A stretch of 64,000 nucleotides of DNA from an uncultured Colwellia sp. (GCA_913062815.1 CAJXWZ010000003.1:103919-167918); one strand, 5' to 3'; numbered from the stretch's first letter, positions 9,732 to 19,544 are shown. The notes: generated by a model from the letters alone, not told the origin. Numbers and translations: made by a program.

Positions 9732-10943
9732 TTATTGATTAACAACTGACGTTGCAGCTTTATCCGACTGTTCAACTAGCACTTCAGCAATGGTGCCCGT
9801 AAGCGCATCAACTGATTTCACAACAGGCATTACTGTCACACCAGCTCGTACTTTTTGTAGTCCTTCAATCACTACTTGTTCATCAGCTTCAAGACCTTCC
9901 TCTACTACCCACATAGCGTTGATTCTTCGTCCTAGTACTACATGGCGTTGTTTTACTTTATTTGACTTATCAACAACCAAAACAAACTTGCCTTGTTGAC
10001 TTGCTTGAACAGCGGCTTGCGGCACCATGGCCATCGCTTGTTTTTCTTGCCCTTCGGTTATTAAGGTAACAAACAAGCCAGGTAGTATGACGCCTCGGCT
10101 ATTAGCGAATGCAGCTCTTAATTCGACAGTGCCCATCCCTTGTTCTATTTTGGTATCTGCAAAGTCTAACTGACCACTTTCTTGGTAAACGGTATCATTT
10201 GGCAAACGTAGCGTTAAGTCGATTTTAACATCACTAGGGGCTTCTGCTTGTTCATGCTGTTGAGAGTAATTTAAATACAACTCTTCCTCTAGTTGAAAGC
10301 TCACATAAATAGGGTCAGTAACCGTTAATGTTGCTAAAGTATCACTTGAAGGGCCAACAATATTACCAACATTGTAATTGACCTTACCGATACGCCCTGC
10401 AAAGGGGGCTAGAATCTGAGTATAACTAACATCTAGTTCAGCTCTTTTTAAAGCCGCTTGAGCTGATTTAACTGACGCCTTTGCTTGAGATTCTTCAGTC
10501 GTTAATCGATCAAAGTCTGATTGAGAAATATAACCATCACCGATTAAGTCTTTAGCACGCTTTAAATTTCTAATGGCATTTTCTTCCACTGATTGCTTAC
10601 TCGCTAAGTCAGCTATTGCTTGAGAGAGCATTGCTTCATAATTTGCAGGGTCAATTTTTAACAGCAATTGACCTTTCTCAACCATGGCCCCCTCTTTAAA
10701 GTGACGCTCTATTAACTCCCCTTCAACACGAGCTCTTAAATTGGCTTTTTTAAATGCTTGAGTTCTGGCAACAAATTCGCGATGTGTGCCAATCTGCTCT
10801 GTATTTATTTTATAAACAGATACTGCTGGAGCAGGCGCCTGTCTTTTGTTCTCGGGCTCTGAACAAGAGAAAAGCAATACTGATAACAAAGTAATGCATG
10901 TTGTTTTTACAAAGAGTATTTTTACTGTTAAAAAATTAGGCAT
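9732..10943 (-). CDS. RND efflux periplasmic adaptor (membrane fusion) lipoprotein
   Basis: The partner of the adjacent RND pump, linking it to an outer-membrane channel. The chosen ATG has TAAGGA eight bases upstream; a longer frame from a TTG at 10988 has no such site. From this start the protein has a lipoprotein signal ending in LLFSC. Barrel-hairpin-lipoyl parts follow: the lipoyl half-motif near ARVEGELIERHFKEGAMVEKGQ, a coiled-coil hairpin (about 100-165) and the second lipoyl half with 'ILAPFAGRIGKVNYNVGN'. A beta-barrel and a membrane-proximal domain complete it. It is the first gene of a two-gene operon. Confidence 0.9.
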   Translation of the reverse strand: MPNFLTVKILFVKTTCITLLSVLLFSCSEPENKRQAPAPAVSVYKINTEQIGTHREFVARTQAFKKANLRARVEGELIERHFKEGAMVEKGQLLLKIDPANYEAMLSQAIADLASKQSVEENAIRNLKRAKDLIGDGYISQSDFDRLTTEESQAKASVKSAQAALKRAELDVSYTQILAPFAGRIGKVNYNVGNIVGPSSDTLATLTVTDPIYVSFQLEEELYLNYSQQHEQAEAPSDVKIDLTLRLPNDTVYQESGQLDFADTKIEQGMGTVELRAAFANSRGVILPGLFVTLITEGQEKQAMAMVPQAAVQASQQGKFVLVVDKSNKVKQRHVVLGRRINAMWVVEEGLEADEQVVIEGLQKVRAGVTVMPVVKSVDALTGTIAEVLVEQSDKAATSVVNQ

Positions 10944-11101
10944 TGATAGGGTCCTTATTAAAAATAGAAAATCCGTTAAAGTGTTCAATATAGTTTAATA
11001 AAGATATCAATACGTTAATCGGAGTAGCTACAATATGCTTTTTCATTATTTTATTATTACATAACAAGCCAAAAATACAGTAATCATTTGTAAACACGGA
11101 C

Positions 11102-11136
11102 AAAAAAAGAGCTGTGAATATTATTCTACAGCTCTT
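11102..11136 (-). terminator. Rho-independent terminator of hpf
   Basis: A 9-bp stem (AAGAGCTGT / ACAGCTCTT, 12-base loop) is followed on the minus strand by a run of T residues, 30 bases after the hpf stop codon. Confidence 0.85.
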
Positions 11137-11165
11137 GTTGAATTACTTGAGTGTTTATTGAGGTA

Positions 11166-11522
11166 TTAAGCCAAATTCATTTCTTGAACTTTTTCATGGG
11201 CTATGTCAGGTGCCGTGCTATTGGGTTTAGCATGCAAATTGGCTTTTAATTGCCCTTTTCTGTGTTTTAATGCTGCGTCAAGTTTTTTCGCTGCGCTGGC
11301 TATAGCGGGATACATTACACTATCAACACCCTTTGTTGATATTCGTCCGCCTTCATAGTTTGTCGTTAGCTCAGCTTGGTGTTTGTTGTGTTCTTTAGAA
11401 ATAATAACGTCTAGAGATATTAAGGTTGGAAAGTGATTAGCTATTTTAGAAAATTTTTCCTCGATATGTTCTTTTATAGAGTCTGAGATTTCAACGTGGT
11501 GACCAGAAAGATTTATTTTCAT
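11166..11522 (-). CDS. hpf: Ribosome hibernation promoting factor, HPF/RaiA family
   Basis: A small protein that binds the decoding centre of idle ribosomes in stationary phase or stress. The ATG at 11522 has AAGGA seven bases upstream and gives the standard N-terminus MKINLSGHHVEISDSI. An ATG six codons upstream would swallow the ribosome-binding site. The 118 residues show the S30AE beta-alpha fold, with conserved HNKHQAEL and the basic stretch AAKKLDAALKHRKGQLK. A C-terminal tail makes it closer in size to RaiA than to short HPF. The gene is transcribed alone and ends at a strong terminator. Confidence 0.88.
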   Translation of the reverse strand: MKINLSGHHVEISDSIKEHIEEKFSKIANHFPTLISLDVIISKEHNKHQAELTTNYEGGRISTKGVDSVMYPAIASAAKKLDAALKHRKGQLKANLHAKPNSTAPDIAHEKVQEMNLA

Positions 11523-11736
11523 AGGTATTCCTTTTAACATTTACTATAAACAAATACTGCGAACTTGAGCAGTTCATCATAACAAGTGTGATAAATAACT
11601 CGCTATAATAAATAGCTGAGGGTAGAAAAATAAAAAACAAGTACGGACCAGTTTTTATTTTCTCCTCAAATTAAAAGTAGCTTAAAAGAAACAGAAATAC
11701 TATGGTTTAAAACTAATAAAATATAAGAAGTGAAAA

Positions 11737-12210
11737 CTAGAAAATTAACTGCATGATAATTAAAGCAAAGACACCGGCTATAATATCATCTAACATAATC
11801 CCAAAACCGCCAGACATTTTTTTATCGATAAAAGAAATTGGCCAAGGTTTTAAAATATCAAAAAGTCTAAATAAGATAAAACCCGTTAAGACACTCTGCC
11901 AACTAACAGGCACCATAAACATAGTAATAAAGAAGCCTATGAATTCATCCCAAACAATAGCAGGATGATCATGTACTCCAACATCAGCAGCAGCTTTACC
12001 ACAAATATAAATTCCTGCTAAGCTCATCACGATTACCGCAATCATATAATGAAGCGGCGTCAACATAGCTAACAAGAGAAAAAAGGGTATCGCTGCTAAA
12101 GTACCAAATGTTCCAGGCGCTCTTGGCGCTAGTCCGCTACCTAAACCTAAGGCTAAAAATTGCACTGGTTGCTTTAAATCAAAACTAACCTTGGGGTGAG
12201 AATTTGTCAT
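11737..12210 (-). CDS. pgpA: Phosphatidylglycerophosphatase A
   Basis: Dephosphorylates phosphatidylglycerophosphate to phosphatidylglycerol in the inner membrane. The 157-residue protein has family-typical blocks: GLGSGLAPRAPGTFGTL near the N-terminus, VWDEFIGFF in the middle and FRLFDILKPWPI followed by a GGFGIMLDDIIAG block at the end. Four or so hydrophobic segments separate them. It follows thiL by 25 bases in the conserved order nusB-thiL-pgpA. Confidence 0.92.
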   Translation of the reverse strand: MTNSHPKVSFDLKQPVQFLALGLGSGLAPRAPGTFGTLAAIPFFLLLAMLTPLHYMIAVIVMSLAGIYICGKAAADVGVHDHPAIVWDEFIGFFITMFMVPVSWQSVLTGFILFRLFDILKPWPISFIDKKMSGGFGIMLDDIIAGVFALIIMQLIF

Positions 12211-12235
12211 AGTTTCACTAGGCGATATTATTGCA

Positions 12236-13207
12236 CTATCTTTTGTTTAAGGAAAAGTGTTGAAAACCATCGTTACTAATTGGTACAGGCTTATTATTCA
12301 AGGTTGTAGATATAGTTTGAGAGGCATTCATTTGTCCAATACAGGTGATTTTAGCTCCCATTTGAGATAACGCAGTTTCCATGCCTACTTTGTTATCTTC
12401 AGACACAGTAAATAACAATTCATAATCATCTCCACCATTAAGTGCAAAATTAATAGCATCATCAAATAGTTGTGATTCATTCATCGCTGCAGATAGTGGA
12501 ATAGCATCTAAAACAACGTTTGCACCAACATTAGAGGCTTGACATAGGTGACCTAAATCAGCCAATAGCCCATCTGAGATATCGATAGTCGCTGATGCAT
12601 ATTCACGTAAAACTTGCCCTGCTAGTACCCTAGGCTTGGGGTAGTCTAACCTTTCTTGAACTTGCTTAATAATGCTTTCACTTGTTAACACAGGTTCTTT
12701 ATAATGCTGCAAGGCTAATGCTGCATCACCGAGTTCACCTGTGACATAAAGCCAGTCACCTGACTTCGCCCCCGAGCGAGAGAGATACTTACCTTCCGGT
12801 GTTAACCCTTGGGCCGTAATGGTTATACTTAAAGGGCCTTGGGTCGTATCACCGCCAATAAGCTGTACATTATAATATTCGCATAATTCAAAAGCGCCAG
12901 AGCAAAACTCGGTTAACCAATCGTCATTCACTTCCGGTAAAGTAATCGCAAGAGAGATCCAACTAGGTTTTGCTCCCATCGCTGCTATATCAGATAAGTT
13001 TACTGCGACCGCCTTATGGCCAATAGCTTTAGCTGTGGTACCTAAAGGAAAATGAACACCTGCCACTAAGGTATCGGTTGTGACAACAATATCTTGATTT
13101 TCTGTGCAAGAGACCACCGCACAATCATCTCCAATACCGAGCAGCACATCTTTTCTTTTAACGGCTTGCTCGGTAAAAAAATGCTTTATTAGTTCAAATT
13201 CTTTCAT
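12236..13207 (-). CDS. thiL: Thiamine-monophosphate kinase
   Basis: Phosphorylates thiamine monophosphate to thiamine diphosphate, the last step of the cofactor's synthesis. The 323-residue protein has the PurM/ThiL fold with LGIGDDCAVV at the start of the N-terminal domain, VTTDTLVAGVHF, and the metal/nucleotide stretch AVNLSDIAAMGAKP. The C-terminal domain contains TIDISDGLLADLGHL and NGGDDYELLFTV. It lies between nusB and pgpA in the usual order. Confidence 0.95.
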   Translation of the reverse strand: MKEFELIKHFFTEQAVKRKDVLLGIGDDCAVVSCTENQDIVVTTDTLVAGVHFPLGTTAKAIGHKAVAVNLSDIAAMGAKPSWISLAITLPEVNDDWLTEFCSGAFELCEYYNVQLIGGDTTQGPLSITITAQGLTPEGKYLSRSGAKSGDWLYVTGELGDAALALQHYKEPVLTSESIIKQVQERLDYPKPRVLAGQVLREYASATIDISDGLLADLGHLCQASNVGANVVLDAIPLSAAMNESQLFDDAINFALNGGDDYELLFTVSEDNKVGMETALSQMGAKITCIGQMNASQTISTTLNNKPVPISNDGFQHFSLNKR

Positions 13208-13235
13208 AGATATATTTCTTGCTTGCCAAGAGTTG

Positions 13236-13652
13236 TTATTCTTGTGGGCGGATTAATTTTACCGCTTTATCTAAAACACCGTTGACAAATTTATGACTGT
13301 CATCTGCAGCAAAAGATTTTGCTAATTCAATCGCTTCATTAATAACAACGCGATAAGGTACATCTTGACAATCACTTAATTCAAAAACAGCAACTCGTAA
13401 AATGGCTTTTTCTACATGATCAATGCCATCGATGGGGCGATCAACATGAGGTGAAATAGCAAGGTCCAACTGAGCTACGTTGCTAGTGACACCACGTAAT
13501 AACTGCTGGAAATACTCAATATCAAAACGGCGTTTACTATTGTCAGTAATAAAATTAACTTCAATATCAGTAACGGAATTCTGACTAAGTTGCCATGAAT
13601 AAACAGCTTGAACAGCAAGTTCGCGCGCTTTTCTTCTAGGAGAAGGTTTCAC
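13236..13652 (-). CDS. nusB: Transcription antitermination factor NusB
   Basis: Binds boxA RNA together with ribosomal protein S10 and takes part in rRNA antitermination. The 138-residue all-helical protein has the conserved N-terminus KPSPRRKARELAVQAVYSWQ and the C-terminal block VVINEAIELAKSFAADDSHKF. The start is a GTG with AGG about nine bases upstream; the alignment with other NusB proteins begins exactly there. It is 10 bases downstream of ribH, a conserved pairing. Confidence 0.95.
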   Translation of the reverse strand: MKPSPRRKARELAVQAVYSWQLSQNSVTDIEVNFITDNSKRRFDIEYFQQLLRGVTSNVAQLDLAISPHVDRPIDGIDHVEKAILRVAVFELSDCQDVPYRVVINEAIELAKSFAADDSHKFVNGVLDKAVKLIRPQE

Positions 13653-13662
13653 AATAAAATAC

Positions 13663-14127
13663 CTAAAGTTGAGAGAGAACGTTAACCATTTCTAATGCGC
13701 CAAGTGCAGCTTCAGCACCTTTATTACCTGCTTTAGTTCCTGCACGCTCAATTGCCTGTTCAATTGAGTCAGTCGTGATCACACCAAAAGAAACCGGGAT
13801 TTCAGACTCTAAACAAACTTGTGCTAAACCTTTGTTACATTCACCTGCAACAAAGTCAAAATGAGGCGTTCCACCACGAATTACAGCACCAATAGCTATA
13901 ATTGCATCATAATCACCTTTAGCTGCTACTTTTTTTGCAGCTAATGGAAGTTCATAAGCGCCAGGAACACGAACAACAGTGATATCATCATCGGCAACAC
14001 TGCCATGACGCTTTAGCGCATCAATTGCGCCATCTAATAAACTATCCACGATAAAGTGATTAAAACGTGAAACAACAATGGCAAACCTTTTGCCTTTTGC
14101 TTCAAATGAACCTTCTATGATATTCAT
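13663..14127 (-). CDS. ribH: 6,7-dimethyl-8-ribityllumazine synthase
   Basis: Condenses the ribitylaminouracil intermediate with dihydroxybutanone phosphate in riboflavin synthesis and normally forms an icosahedral shell. The 154 residues include the substrate pocket motifs [26 protein letters not shown] and [15 protein letters not shown] with the catalytic histidine. It is the first gene of ribH-nusB-thiL-pgpA. I see no FMN riboswitch in the 150 bases upstream, and ribD/ribBA are not adjacent. Confidence 0.95.
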   Translation of the reverse strand: MNIIEGSFEAKGKRFAIVVSRFNHFIVDSLLDGAIDALKRHGSVADDDITVVRVPGAYELPLAAKKVAAKGDYDAIIAIGAVIRGGTPHFDFVAGECNKGLAQVCLESEIPVSFGVITTDSIEQAIERAGTKAGNKGAEAALGALEMVNVLSQL

Positions 14128-14278
14128 CTATTATTTCCAATAATGTTTATGCCAAGGGACTAAATTACTTCTCATACAAGAAGAAAATTTTAATCCTTTT
14201 GGTGTCAGTAAAAAATTGTCGCAATTCTAGCAAATTACGCCGAAGTTCGGTACATTTTTTAGCTTTTGACGAAAATTA

Positions 14279-15055
14279 TTAATCTATATCTTCAAACTCT
14301 TCCAATAATGCATCTATTTCAGCTTCTTCATCTTCATTAATTTCAATTGGTGGGGAGCCATCATACAAACGATAGTTCATATTTTGAAAGTATGCATTTT
14401 TAATAAATTCATAAGGATCAGTTGATTCGACAAGCAACTGCTCTTGATCTCTAATCGACGCTCTTTTCTCTAGACCTACAACACCTAATCGTACTAAATT
14501 CGGCCAAAAATCGATCACAGCTAAAGGCCAATATAAACCGTCAACATAATCACCAACCTCTTCTCTAACTGAACTTGGACCTAGAGCCGGTACCACTAGA
14601 TATGGACCATCACTTATACCATATGTACCTAAAACTTCTCCGAACTCTTCTTGTGTAGAGGTCCAACCAAAATCACTAGCGGGATCATAAAACCCAAATA
14701 ACCCTATAGTTGAATTTAAGATAAACCGACCAGTATTTTTAGCTGCATGGGTCAATTTGAGTTGTAATAAATTATTAATAATACTGGCAGGTTCATTCAG
14801 GTTTAATGCCATATTATATAAACCAGTTCTCAAAAATGGTGGTGTATATGAGGTATAAAGCTCAGAAGCAGGTTTAGCAACGTATCTATCGGCGTAATCC
14901 CAAGTGAATGTCCAAAAAGGTCTATTTATAACCTCTAGAGGATCTTTAGGATCGGCTAAACTTTCGTCTGTCGCGGGTAGAGTTGAACACCCTGATAGAA
15001 CAACAGAGATAAGTAATAAAAAAGTTTGAAAAAAACGGACTGCTGAAGTCTTCAC
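14279..15055 (-). CDS. mlaA: MlaA (VacJ) outer-membrane lipoprotein for phospholipid retrieval
   Basis: MlaA removes misplaced phospholipids from the outer leaflet of the outer membrane and passes them to MlaC. The 258-residue protein starts with GTG. It has a lipoprotein signal ending in VVLSGC, then the MlaA blocks DPLEVINRPFWTFTWD, LNEPASIINNLLQ, TIGLFGFYDPAS and GPYLVVPALGPSSVRE. An acidic tail rich in E and D closes the protein. The other mla genes are not in the window, as is normal for this family. It is separated from the chemotaxis operon by 94 bases. Confidence 0.93.
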   Translation of the reverse strand: MKTSAVRFFQTFLLLISVVLSGCSTLPATDESLADPKDPLEVINRPFWTFTWDYADRYVAKPASELYTSYTPPFLRTGLYNMALNLNEPASIINNLLQLKLTHAAKNTGRFILNSTIGLFGFYDPASDFGWTSTQEEFGEVLGTYGISDGPYLVVPALGPSSVREEVGDYVDGLYWPLAVIDFWPNLVRLGVVGLEKRASIRDQEQLLVESTDPYEFIKNAYFQNMNYRLYDGSPPIEINEDEEAEIDALLEEFEDID

Positions 15056-15149
15056 TGGGCCTAGTTCCTTGCCAAATTTACACGCAAAGTGTAAATGGGA
15101 GTTAAAAACGACCTAGTTTAACTTGTTTTGTTGATTGAGAAAACTATCT

Positions 15150-15611
15150 CTAGGCTTTCTTTTGGTAAACAGATATTAACATTTCAACTTCAGCACGGGG
15201 GAGCTCACACTCTGCCACTATCTCTTCAATTTCAGCCCCTCTTTTAGCTAACTTAATAGCGCGAGAATAAAACTTATCATCACCTTTATCTGTTTGTAAT
15301 TGGCAAATAAGATCATCTTGTTTATTAACTTGAGATTGCAACGTCTTGATTCTGTGCTCTAGCTGTTTAGAAACTAGCGTATTTTCAGTTATGGCCTGTT
15401 CATGTTTTAGAGAAAGCTCATTAACTGCAGAATTTAAGTCATCATTGGCTGATTGCAAATTGCTAACGAGTAACTCTTGAGTTTGGAACTGTGCCGTGTA
15501 AACGTCTAATTTTGCTTTGTGTCTTGCTAATAATAATAGTAAAGCAACAAGACACAAAACACTAATAATTAGTGCAGAAACGGCAATGATTGGTACGGCA
15601 AACAATGACAT
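15150..15611 (-). CDS. DUF2802 protein at the end of the chemotaxis operon
   Basis: A 153-residue protein with one N-terminal membrane helix (about 5-28), a coiled-coil region (about 35-105) and a C-terminal helix-turn-helix-like segment (AIKLAKRGAEIEEIVAECEL) typical of DUF2802. Function is unknown. DUF2802 genes are often found after cheW in polar-flagellum clusters, as here, so a role in motility or polar placement is plausible but unproven. It probably shares transcripts with cheW, 52 bases upstream. Confidence 0.75.
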   Translation of the reverse strand: MSLFAVPIIAVSALIISVLCLVALLLLLARHKAKLDVYTAQFQTQELLVSNLQSANDDLNSAVNELSLKHEQAITENTLVSKQLEHRIKTLQSQVNKQDDLICQLQTDKGDDKFYSRAIKLAKRGAEIEEIVAECELPRAEVEMLISVYQKKA

Positions 15612-15663
15612 AAACCTAAATTCTTAAAAGTAGCAACATAGAGTAAGAAAACTGTCAGTAACG

Positions 15664-16158
15664 TTAGAATTGTTTCAACTCATCCCACTCATCATCTGAT
15701 AATAGCTTGTCTAAGTCGACTAAAATAAGTAGTTCACCTTCACGATTAGAAACACCTTGAATGAACTGAGCACTTTCATCATTACCAACGTTTGGTGCAT
15801 CATCAATTTCAGATGCTTTCAAATAGACAACTTCTGCTACACTATCAACAAGAATACCGATAACTTGTTTTTCTGACTCAATAACCACTACACGTGTATT
15901 ATCGGTCACGTCGCACGGCTCTAGGCCAAAACGTGAGCGTGTATCAATAACAGTAACAACATTACCACGTAAATTAATAATACCTAGCACATAAAGAGGT
16001 GCACCTGGCACAGGAGCAATTTCACTGTAACGTAAAACTTCTTGAACCTGCATAACATTAATGCCGTATACTTCATTTTCTAATTTAAATGTTACCCACT
16101 GAAGTACTTCATCATTTTCATTTGATTTTTCGTTAGATCCGCGTCTTTCATCAGACAT
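15664..16158 (-). CDS. cheW: Chemotaxis coupling protein CheW
   Basis: Links chemoreceptors to the CheA kinase in membrane-bound signalling arrays. The 164-residue protein has a single CheW SH3-like double barrel with WVTFKLENEVYGINVMQVQE, 'IINLRGNVVTVIDTRSRFG' and VVIESEKQVIGILVDSVAEV. An acidic N-terminal extension of about 20 residues precedes it. It follows the CheW-like parP gene and is followed by DUF2802. Confidence 0.95.
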   Translation of the reverse strand: MSDERRGSNEKSNENDEVLQWVTFKLENEVYGINVMQVQEVLRYSEIAPVPGAPLYVLGIINLRGNVVTVIDTRSRFGLEPCDVTDNTRVVVIESEKQVIGILVDSVAEVVYLKASEIDDAPNVGNDESAQFIQGVSNREGELLILVDLDKLLSDDEWDELKQF

Positions 16159-16221
16159 ACCACTTGCCTCTCAATTTTAAGAATTTCCACTATTGCTATT
16201 TCAAACTACCTAACTACATTA

Positions 16222-16995
16222 TTAATCATCTTGGTGAATTGTGCTACCATCATTAAGTAATTGAATTAATGCATCTACATCAAGTAAGGCACACATTTTA
16301 TCTTTTACCAAACCAGCTAACCAAGGACGCTTACTTGGTGCGTCTAACCACTTCACTTCGTCTTGGCTGAGCACAACGGTATCAACCAAAGTCTCAGCAG
16401 TTAGGCCCCAAGAACTATCACTTAACATGATAACATACTGATAGTTTAGCGAACTTTTTAACTTTTCGTCACATTTTTCTGGCATTACCCACAAAGCGGT
16501 ATCAACAACGTTAATTTTTTCATCCCGATAAAGCATGACCCCTTTAAACCAATCAGGTTTACCCATTAATGTCGTTGTTTTTTCAATATTATGAATTCCA
16601 CCTAACTCAATAAGGGGAACAGCTACAGTCAGCCCGCCAACATTAAAAAATAGAGCTTGAAAATTGCCATTGCGATAAGCTTTTGATGCTCTAGGGAGCA
16701 CATTACCTGTACTTTTATGTGTATATAAAGGTTCAAGTGTATTTTGCTCGATTAGCTCTTCATTTTCATCTTGCTCAGTTATGCTTTTTTGAGTAACAAC
16801 ATTTGTGTCTCTTACTTCAAGTTCCGAGTTAACATTTTTCAACAATGTTTCGAGACGTTTATTTTCAACGGTATTCGTGCCGACACTAGCTGGTGCATTA
16901 TTTTTTATACTTTCTTGCACTGCGGATTCTTCTGTCAATAATTCTGACAGATAGTTTTTCATCACTTTTTTACTTGCTGCTAACGGTTTTGCCAT
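16222..16995 (-). CDS. parP: ParP-like protein with C-terminal CheW-like domain
   Basis: In Vibrio, ParP tethers CheA and receptors to the pole through ParC. The 257-residue product has an unstructured, charged N-terminal half (about 1-110) and a C-terminal CheW-like domain starting at FQALFFNVGGLTVAVPLIEL, with WFKGVMLYRDEKINVVDTAL. The start codon is directly next to the stop of the upstream parC-like gene, so translation is likely coupled. Position (parC-parP-cheW) and architecture support the name, although the N-terminal half is poorly conserved. Confidence 0.8.
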   Translation of the reverse strand: MAKPLAASKKVMKNYLSELLTEESAVQESIKNNAPASVGTNTVENKRLETLLKNVNSELEVRDTNVVTQKSITEQDENEELIEQNTLEPLYTHKSTGNVLPRASKAYRNGNFQALFFNVGGLTVAVPLIELGGIHNIEKTTTLMGKPDWFKGVMLYRDEKINVVDTALWVMPEKCDEKLKSSLNYQYVIMLSDSSWGLTAETLVDTVVLSQDEVKWLDAPSKRPWLAGLVKDKMCALLDVDALIQLLNDGSTIHQDD

Positions 16996-17775
16996 TTAGT
17001 TACTACTTCTTTGACATAATTTTAATAGGTACTCTAACAAACTCTTATAGGCAAGAACGCCACGAGAATTTGCAGCAAAATGAGAAGGTACTTTTTGAGC
17101 AACACTCGCATTTCTAAAATTGGTATCTATTGGAATAACACCCGGCCAAACTTTATCTTGATATGTTTCTTGTAACTGTTGATAAGCTAAAATAGATGCT
17201 TTCGTGCGTTTATCAAACATTGTCGGTACGATAGTATATTCAAAAGGTTTTTCTTGTTCACCTTGCATAATATCCATGGTTTTAATCATTCGATCTAAGC
17301 CTTTCAATGCTAAAAACTCAGTTTGCACAGGCACAACAATTCGGTTAGCTGCTGCAAGCGCATTTACCATCAATACACCAAGTATAGGAGGGCAATCCAT
17401 CAAGACATAGTCGTAATTTTGAGATATCTTTTGCATCGCTTTTTTCAAAACCAAACCCATTCCCCCTTTTGCACCTAATGAACGATCAAGTGTCGCTAAT
17501 CCCATAGTCGCGGGTAGGATATCGATATTGCTATACTGGGTCGGGCATAAACTTTGTAATATTTGTTCTTTTGAAGAAACTTGTATAAATAAATCGTAAA
17601 CGCTAAGTTCCAAATCTTCTGACTCAATGCCAAAATAATAGCTTAACGAGGCATGGGGATCGGTATCAACTAACAAGACATTCTTTCCGGACTCAGCTAA
17701 TAACCCAGCTAAAGCAATAGTTGTTGTAGTTTTGCCTACACCACCTTTTTGGTTTGCAACTGTCCAAACTTCCAA
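16996..17775 (-). CDS. parC: ParC-like ParA/Soj family ATPase for polar placement of chemosensory arrays
   Basis: A 259-residue ParA/MinD-type ATPase. The deviant Walker A, ANQKGGVGKTTTTIALA, starts at residue 7; DTDPHASLSYYFG and LMDCPPILGVL are the Walker A' and B regions. In Vibrio the equivalent protein, ParC, directs chemotaxis arrays to the cell pole with ParP. The start is TTG, preceded by AGGA eight bases upstream, and no better start exists. It is followed immediately by parP and preceded by motD. Confidence 0.85.
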   Translation of the reverse strand: MEVWTVANQKGGVGKTTTTIALAGLLAESGKNVLLVDTDPHASLSYYFGIESEDLELSVYDLFIQVSSKEQILQSLCPTQYSNIDILPATMGLATLDRSLGAKGGMGLVLKKAMQKISQNYDYVLMDCPPILGVLMVNALAAANRIVVPVQTEFLALKGLDRMIKTMDIMQGEQEKPFEYTIVPTMFDKRTKASILAYQQLQETYQDKVWPGVIPIDTNFRNASVAQKVPSHFAANSRGVLAYKSLLEYLLKLCQRSSN

Positions 17776-17811
17776 TAGAAATTCCTAAATGCATATTTAA
17801 TGCGTTAACTA

Positions 17812-18801
17812 CTAATTATTGTCATCACTTTGCTGCTCATCACTTTGTGCAACACCTTCACTTCGAGTTGTAATTCTAATCCCACCATTAGGTAATCGAA
17901 TAATCTTAATTTCATCACTGTCGTCACCAGGATTCACAGCTCTAGTTATCGCTTCAACATCCTTCACACTGATGGTAGGGGTATTCAATAAGTTCGACTT
18001 TTCTAGACCATACTTCGAAATTGCTACTACTACTTTTCTATTTTTAGCTCGCCCTTGTGCTGTGGTGTTATCTGCTGTGGGATAAAATTGCCCGTATCCT
18101 TCAATAGCCATTCTTGCTGGATTCATCCCCAGCTCCTCTAACACACGCAAAATAGAGGTAGCACGATATACTGACAACTCCCAATTTGATGAAAAAATTT
18201 CAGTATTAATTGCTTGATTATCAGTATAGCCTCTAACGCGAACAAAGTTACCCACTTCGCCAATAACACTATAAATTACACTTAAAATACTTGTTGCAGA
18301 ATTTGTAGCTGAAGAAGAGCCACTAGGGAACAATAAGCCACTGTTTAATTCAATTTCTAACCAATCACCGTCAACTTGTAATTGCGCAAAACCTGATTCA
18401 ACTAATTCATAAAGCGCCGCATGAAGTTCATTTTCAAGCGAAGTTAAGTTTGTACCTACTTGAGAATCTGAAATATTTGAAAGTGTTTGTTCTCCTTCCA
18501 ACAATTGAGGTCCAGCTTCCTCAAGGATACCGTTTCCGAATAAGTTTTTATTGGTTTTACTGGTGTTTACTTCGAGTATATCGTCGCCATGACCTCGATT
18601 TTTAGGTTGTTCCTCATTTGCTTGAAAAACTCGACCTACTGACTCTGTAATGCTCTCAAAAGGCTTTTCGTTAACCATAGCCATCGCATAGAGTACAACA
18701 AACAAAGCAAAGAGTAAGGTCATATAGTCAGCATAAGAAACCAACCAACGATGCACATTATCATGCTCAACGCTGTGTCTCCTCTTGCGCAATCGATTCA
18801 C
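17812..18801 (-). CDS. motD: MotB-type stator protein (MotD)
   Basis: The peptidoglycan-binding half of a proton- or sodium-driven flagellar stator. The 329-residue protein has one N-terminal membrane helix with the ion-carrying aspartate in SYADYMTLLFALFVVLYA. A plug or linker region follows, then an OmpA-like domain with VRVRGYTDNQAIN, NWELSVYRATSIL and GYGQFYPTADN. The GTG start overlaps the motC stop by four bases (GTGA), which suggests coupled translation. The position after cheB matches motCD of Pseudomonas. A second stator pair (motAB or pomAB) may exist elsewhere. Confidence 0.9.
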   Translation of the reverse strand: MNRLRKRRHSVEHDNVHRWLVSYADYMTLLFALFVVLYAMAMVNEKPFESITESVGRVFQANEEQPKNRGHGDDILEVNTSKTNKNLFGNGILEEAGPQLLEGEQTLSNISDSQVGTNLTSLENELHAALYELVESGFAQLQVDGDWLEIELNSGLLFPSGSSSATNSATSILSVIYSVIGEVGNFVRVRGYTDNQAINTEIFSSNWELSVYRATSILRVLEELGMNPARMAIEGYGQFYPTADNTTAQGRAKNRKVVVAISKYGLEKSNLLNTPTISVKDVEAITRAVNPGDDSDEIKIIRLPNGGIRITTRSEGVAQSDEQQSDDNN

Positions 18802-19544
18802 TGCTCTAACCTGAATGCCGATAATTTATTTTCAATAGCATGAGGGTTTTCTCCATGAGCTATAGCAACTAACCCTTCTGAGATCATTTCCCTGTACATA
18901 GTTTGTTGATGAATAATTTCTCGAATTTTGTTGGCAATAGGAAGATAAATTAAGTTGGCAAAACCGACCCCATAAATAGTCGCTATGAATGCGGTGGCAA
19001 TACCTTGTCCAAGTAATGACGGCTCAGTTAAATTACTCATTGCGTGAATTAACCCTAAAACTGCGCCCAAAATCCCTATTGTTGGGCTATAGCCGCCCAT
19101 TGACTCAAAAACATTGGCTGAGCGTAAATTGTGTTCTCGGTATATATCTAAATCTAATTCAAGCGATACTTTAAGGTTTTCAATTTCAACCCCATCAACT
19201 AATAGATTAAGGCCTTTTTGGGTGTAACCATCTTCTTCATCTAACGCTACATTTTCTAATACTAGATAACCTGACTCTCTTGACTTTTCAGCCCAATGAA
19301 CAATTTTTTCAATACCTTGGTCAATATCAAACTGAGGAGGAGTAAAAACCCACTTCAATAAAGATAGTGCGTGCAAAAATTGATGACTCGAAGATTGCAG
19401 CATCACAGCTCCCAAAGTCCCACCTACAACAATAATAAATGCAGGTAATTCAAATAACGCAGAAATAGAACCACCATCTAAGATAAAGCCTAAATATATA
19501 GCAAGTATCGCAACAAAAAGGCCAGCAATGCTTAGCCTATCCAT
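18798..19544 (-). CDS. motC: MotA-type stator protein (MotC)
   Basis: The channel-forming half of the stator, with four membrane helices: about residues 5-22 and 30-50, then 148-172 and 180-202. The large cytoplasmic loop between helices 2 and 3 contacts FliG. The family motif [20 protein letters not shown] and the helix [18 protein letters not shown] are clear. It overlaps the end of cheB by eight bases and motD by four, so cheB-motC-motD is a tight unit. Confidence 0.93.
   Translation of the reverse strand: MDRLSIAGLFVAILAIYLGFILDGGSISALFELPAFIIVVGGTLGAVMLQSSSHQFLHALSLLKWVFTPPQFDIDQGIEKIVHWAEKSRESGYLVLENVALDEEDGYTQKGLNLLVDGVEIENLKVSLELDLDIYREHNLRSANVFESMGGYSPTIGILGAVLGLIHAMSNLTEPSLLGQGIATAFIATIYGVGFANLIYLPIANKIREIIHQQTMYREMISEGLVAIAHGENPHAIENKLSAFRLEQ

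Noticed and set aside
18811-18840. GCCGATAA on the plus strand as a sigma-28 promoter
   Set aside because: It lies inside motC coding sequence on the other strand, with no TAAAG at the right distance and no plus-strand gene downstream.
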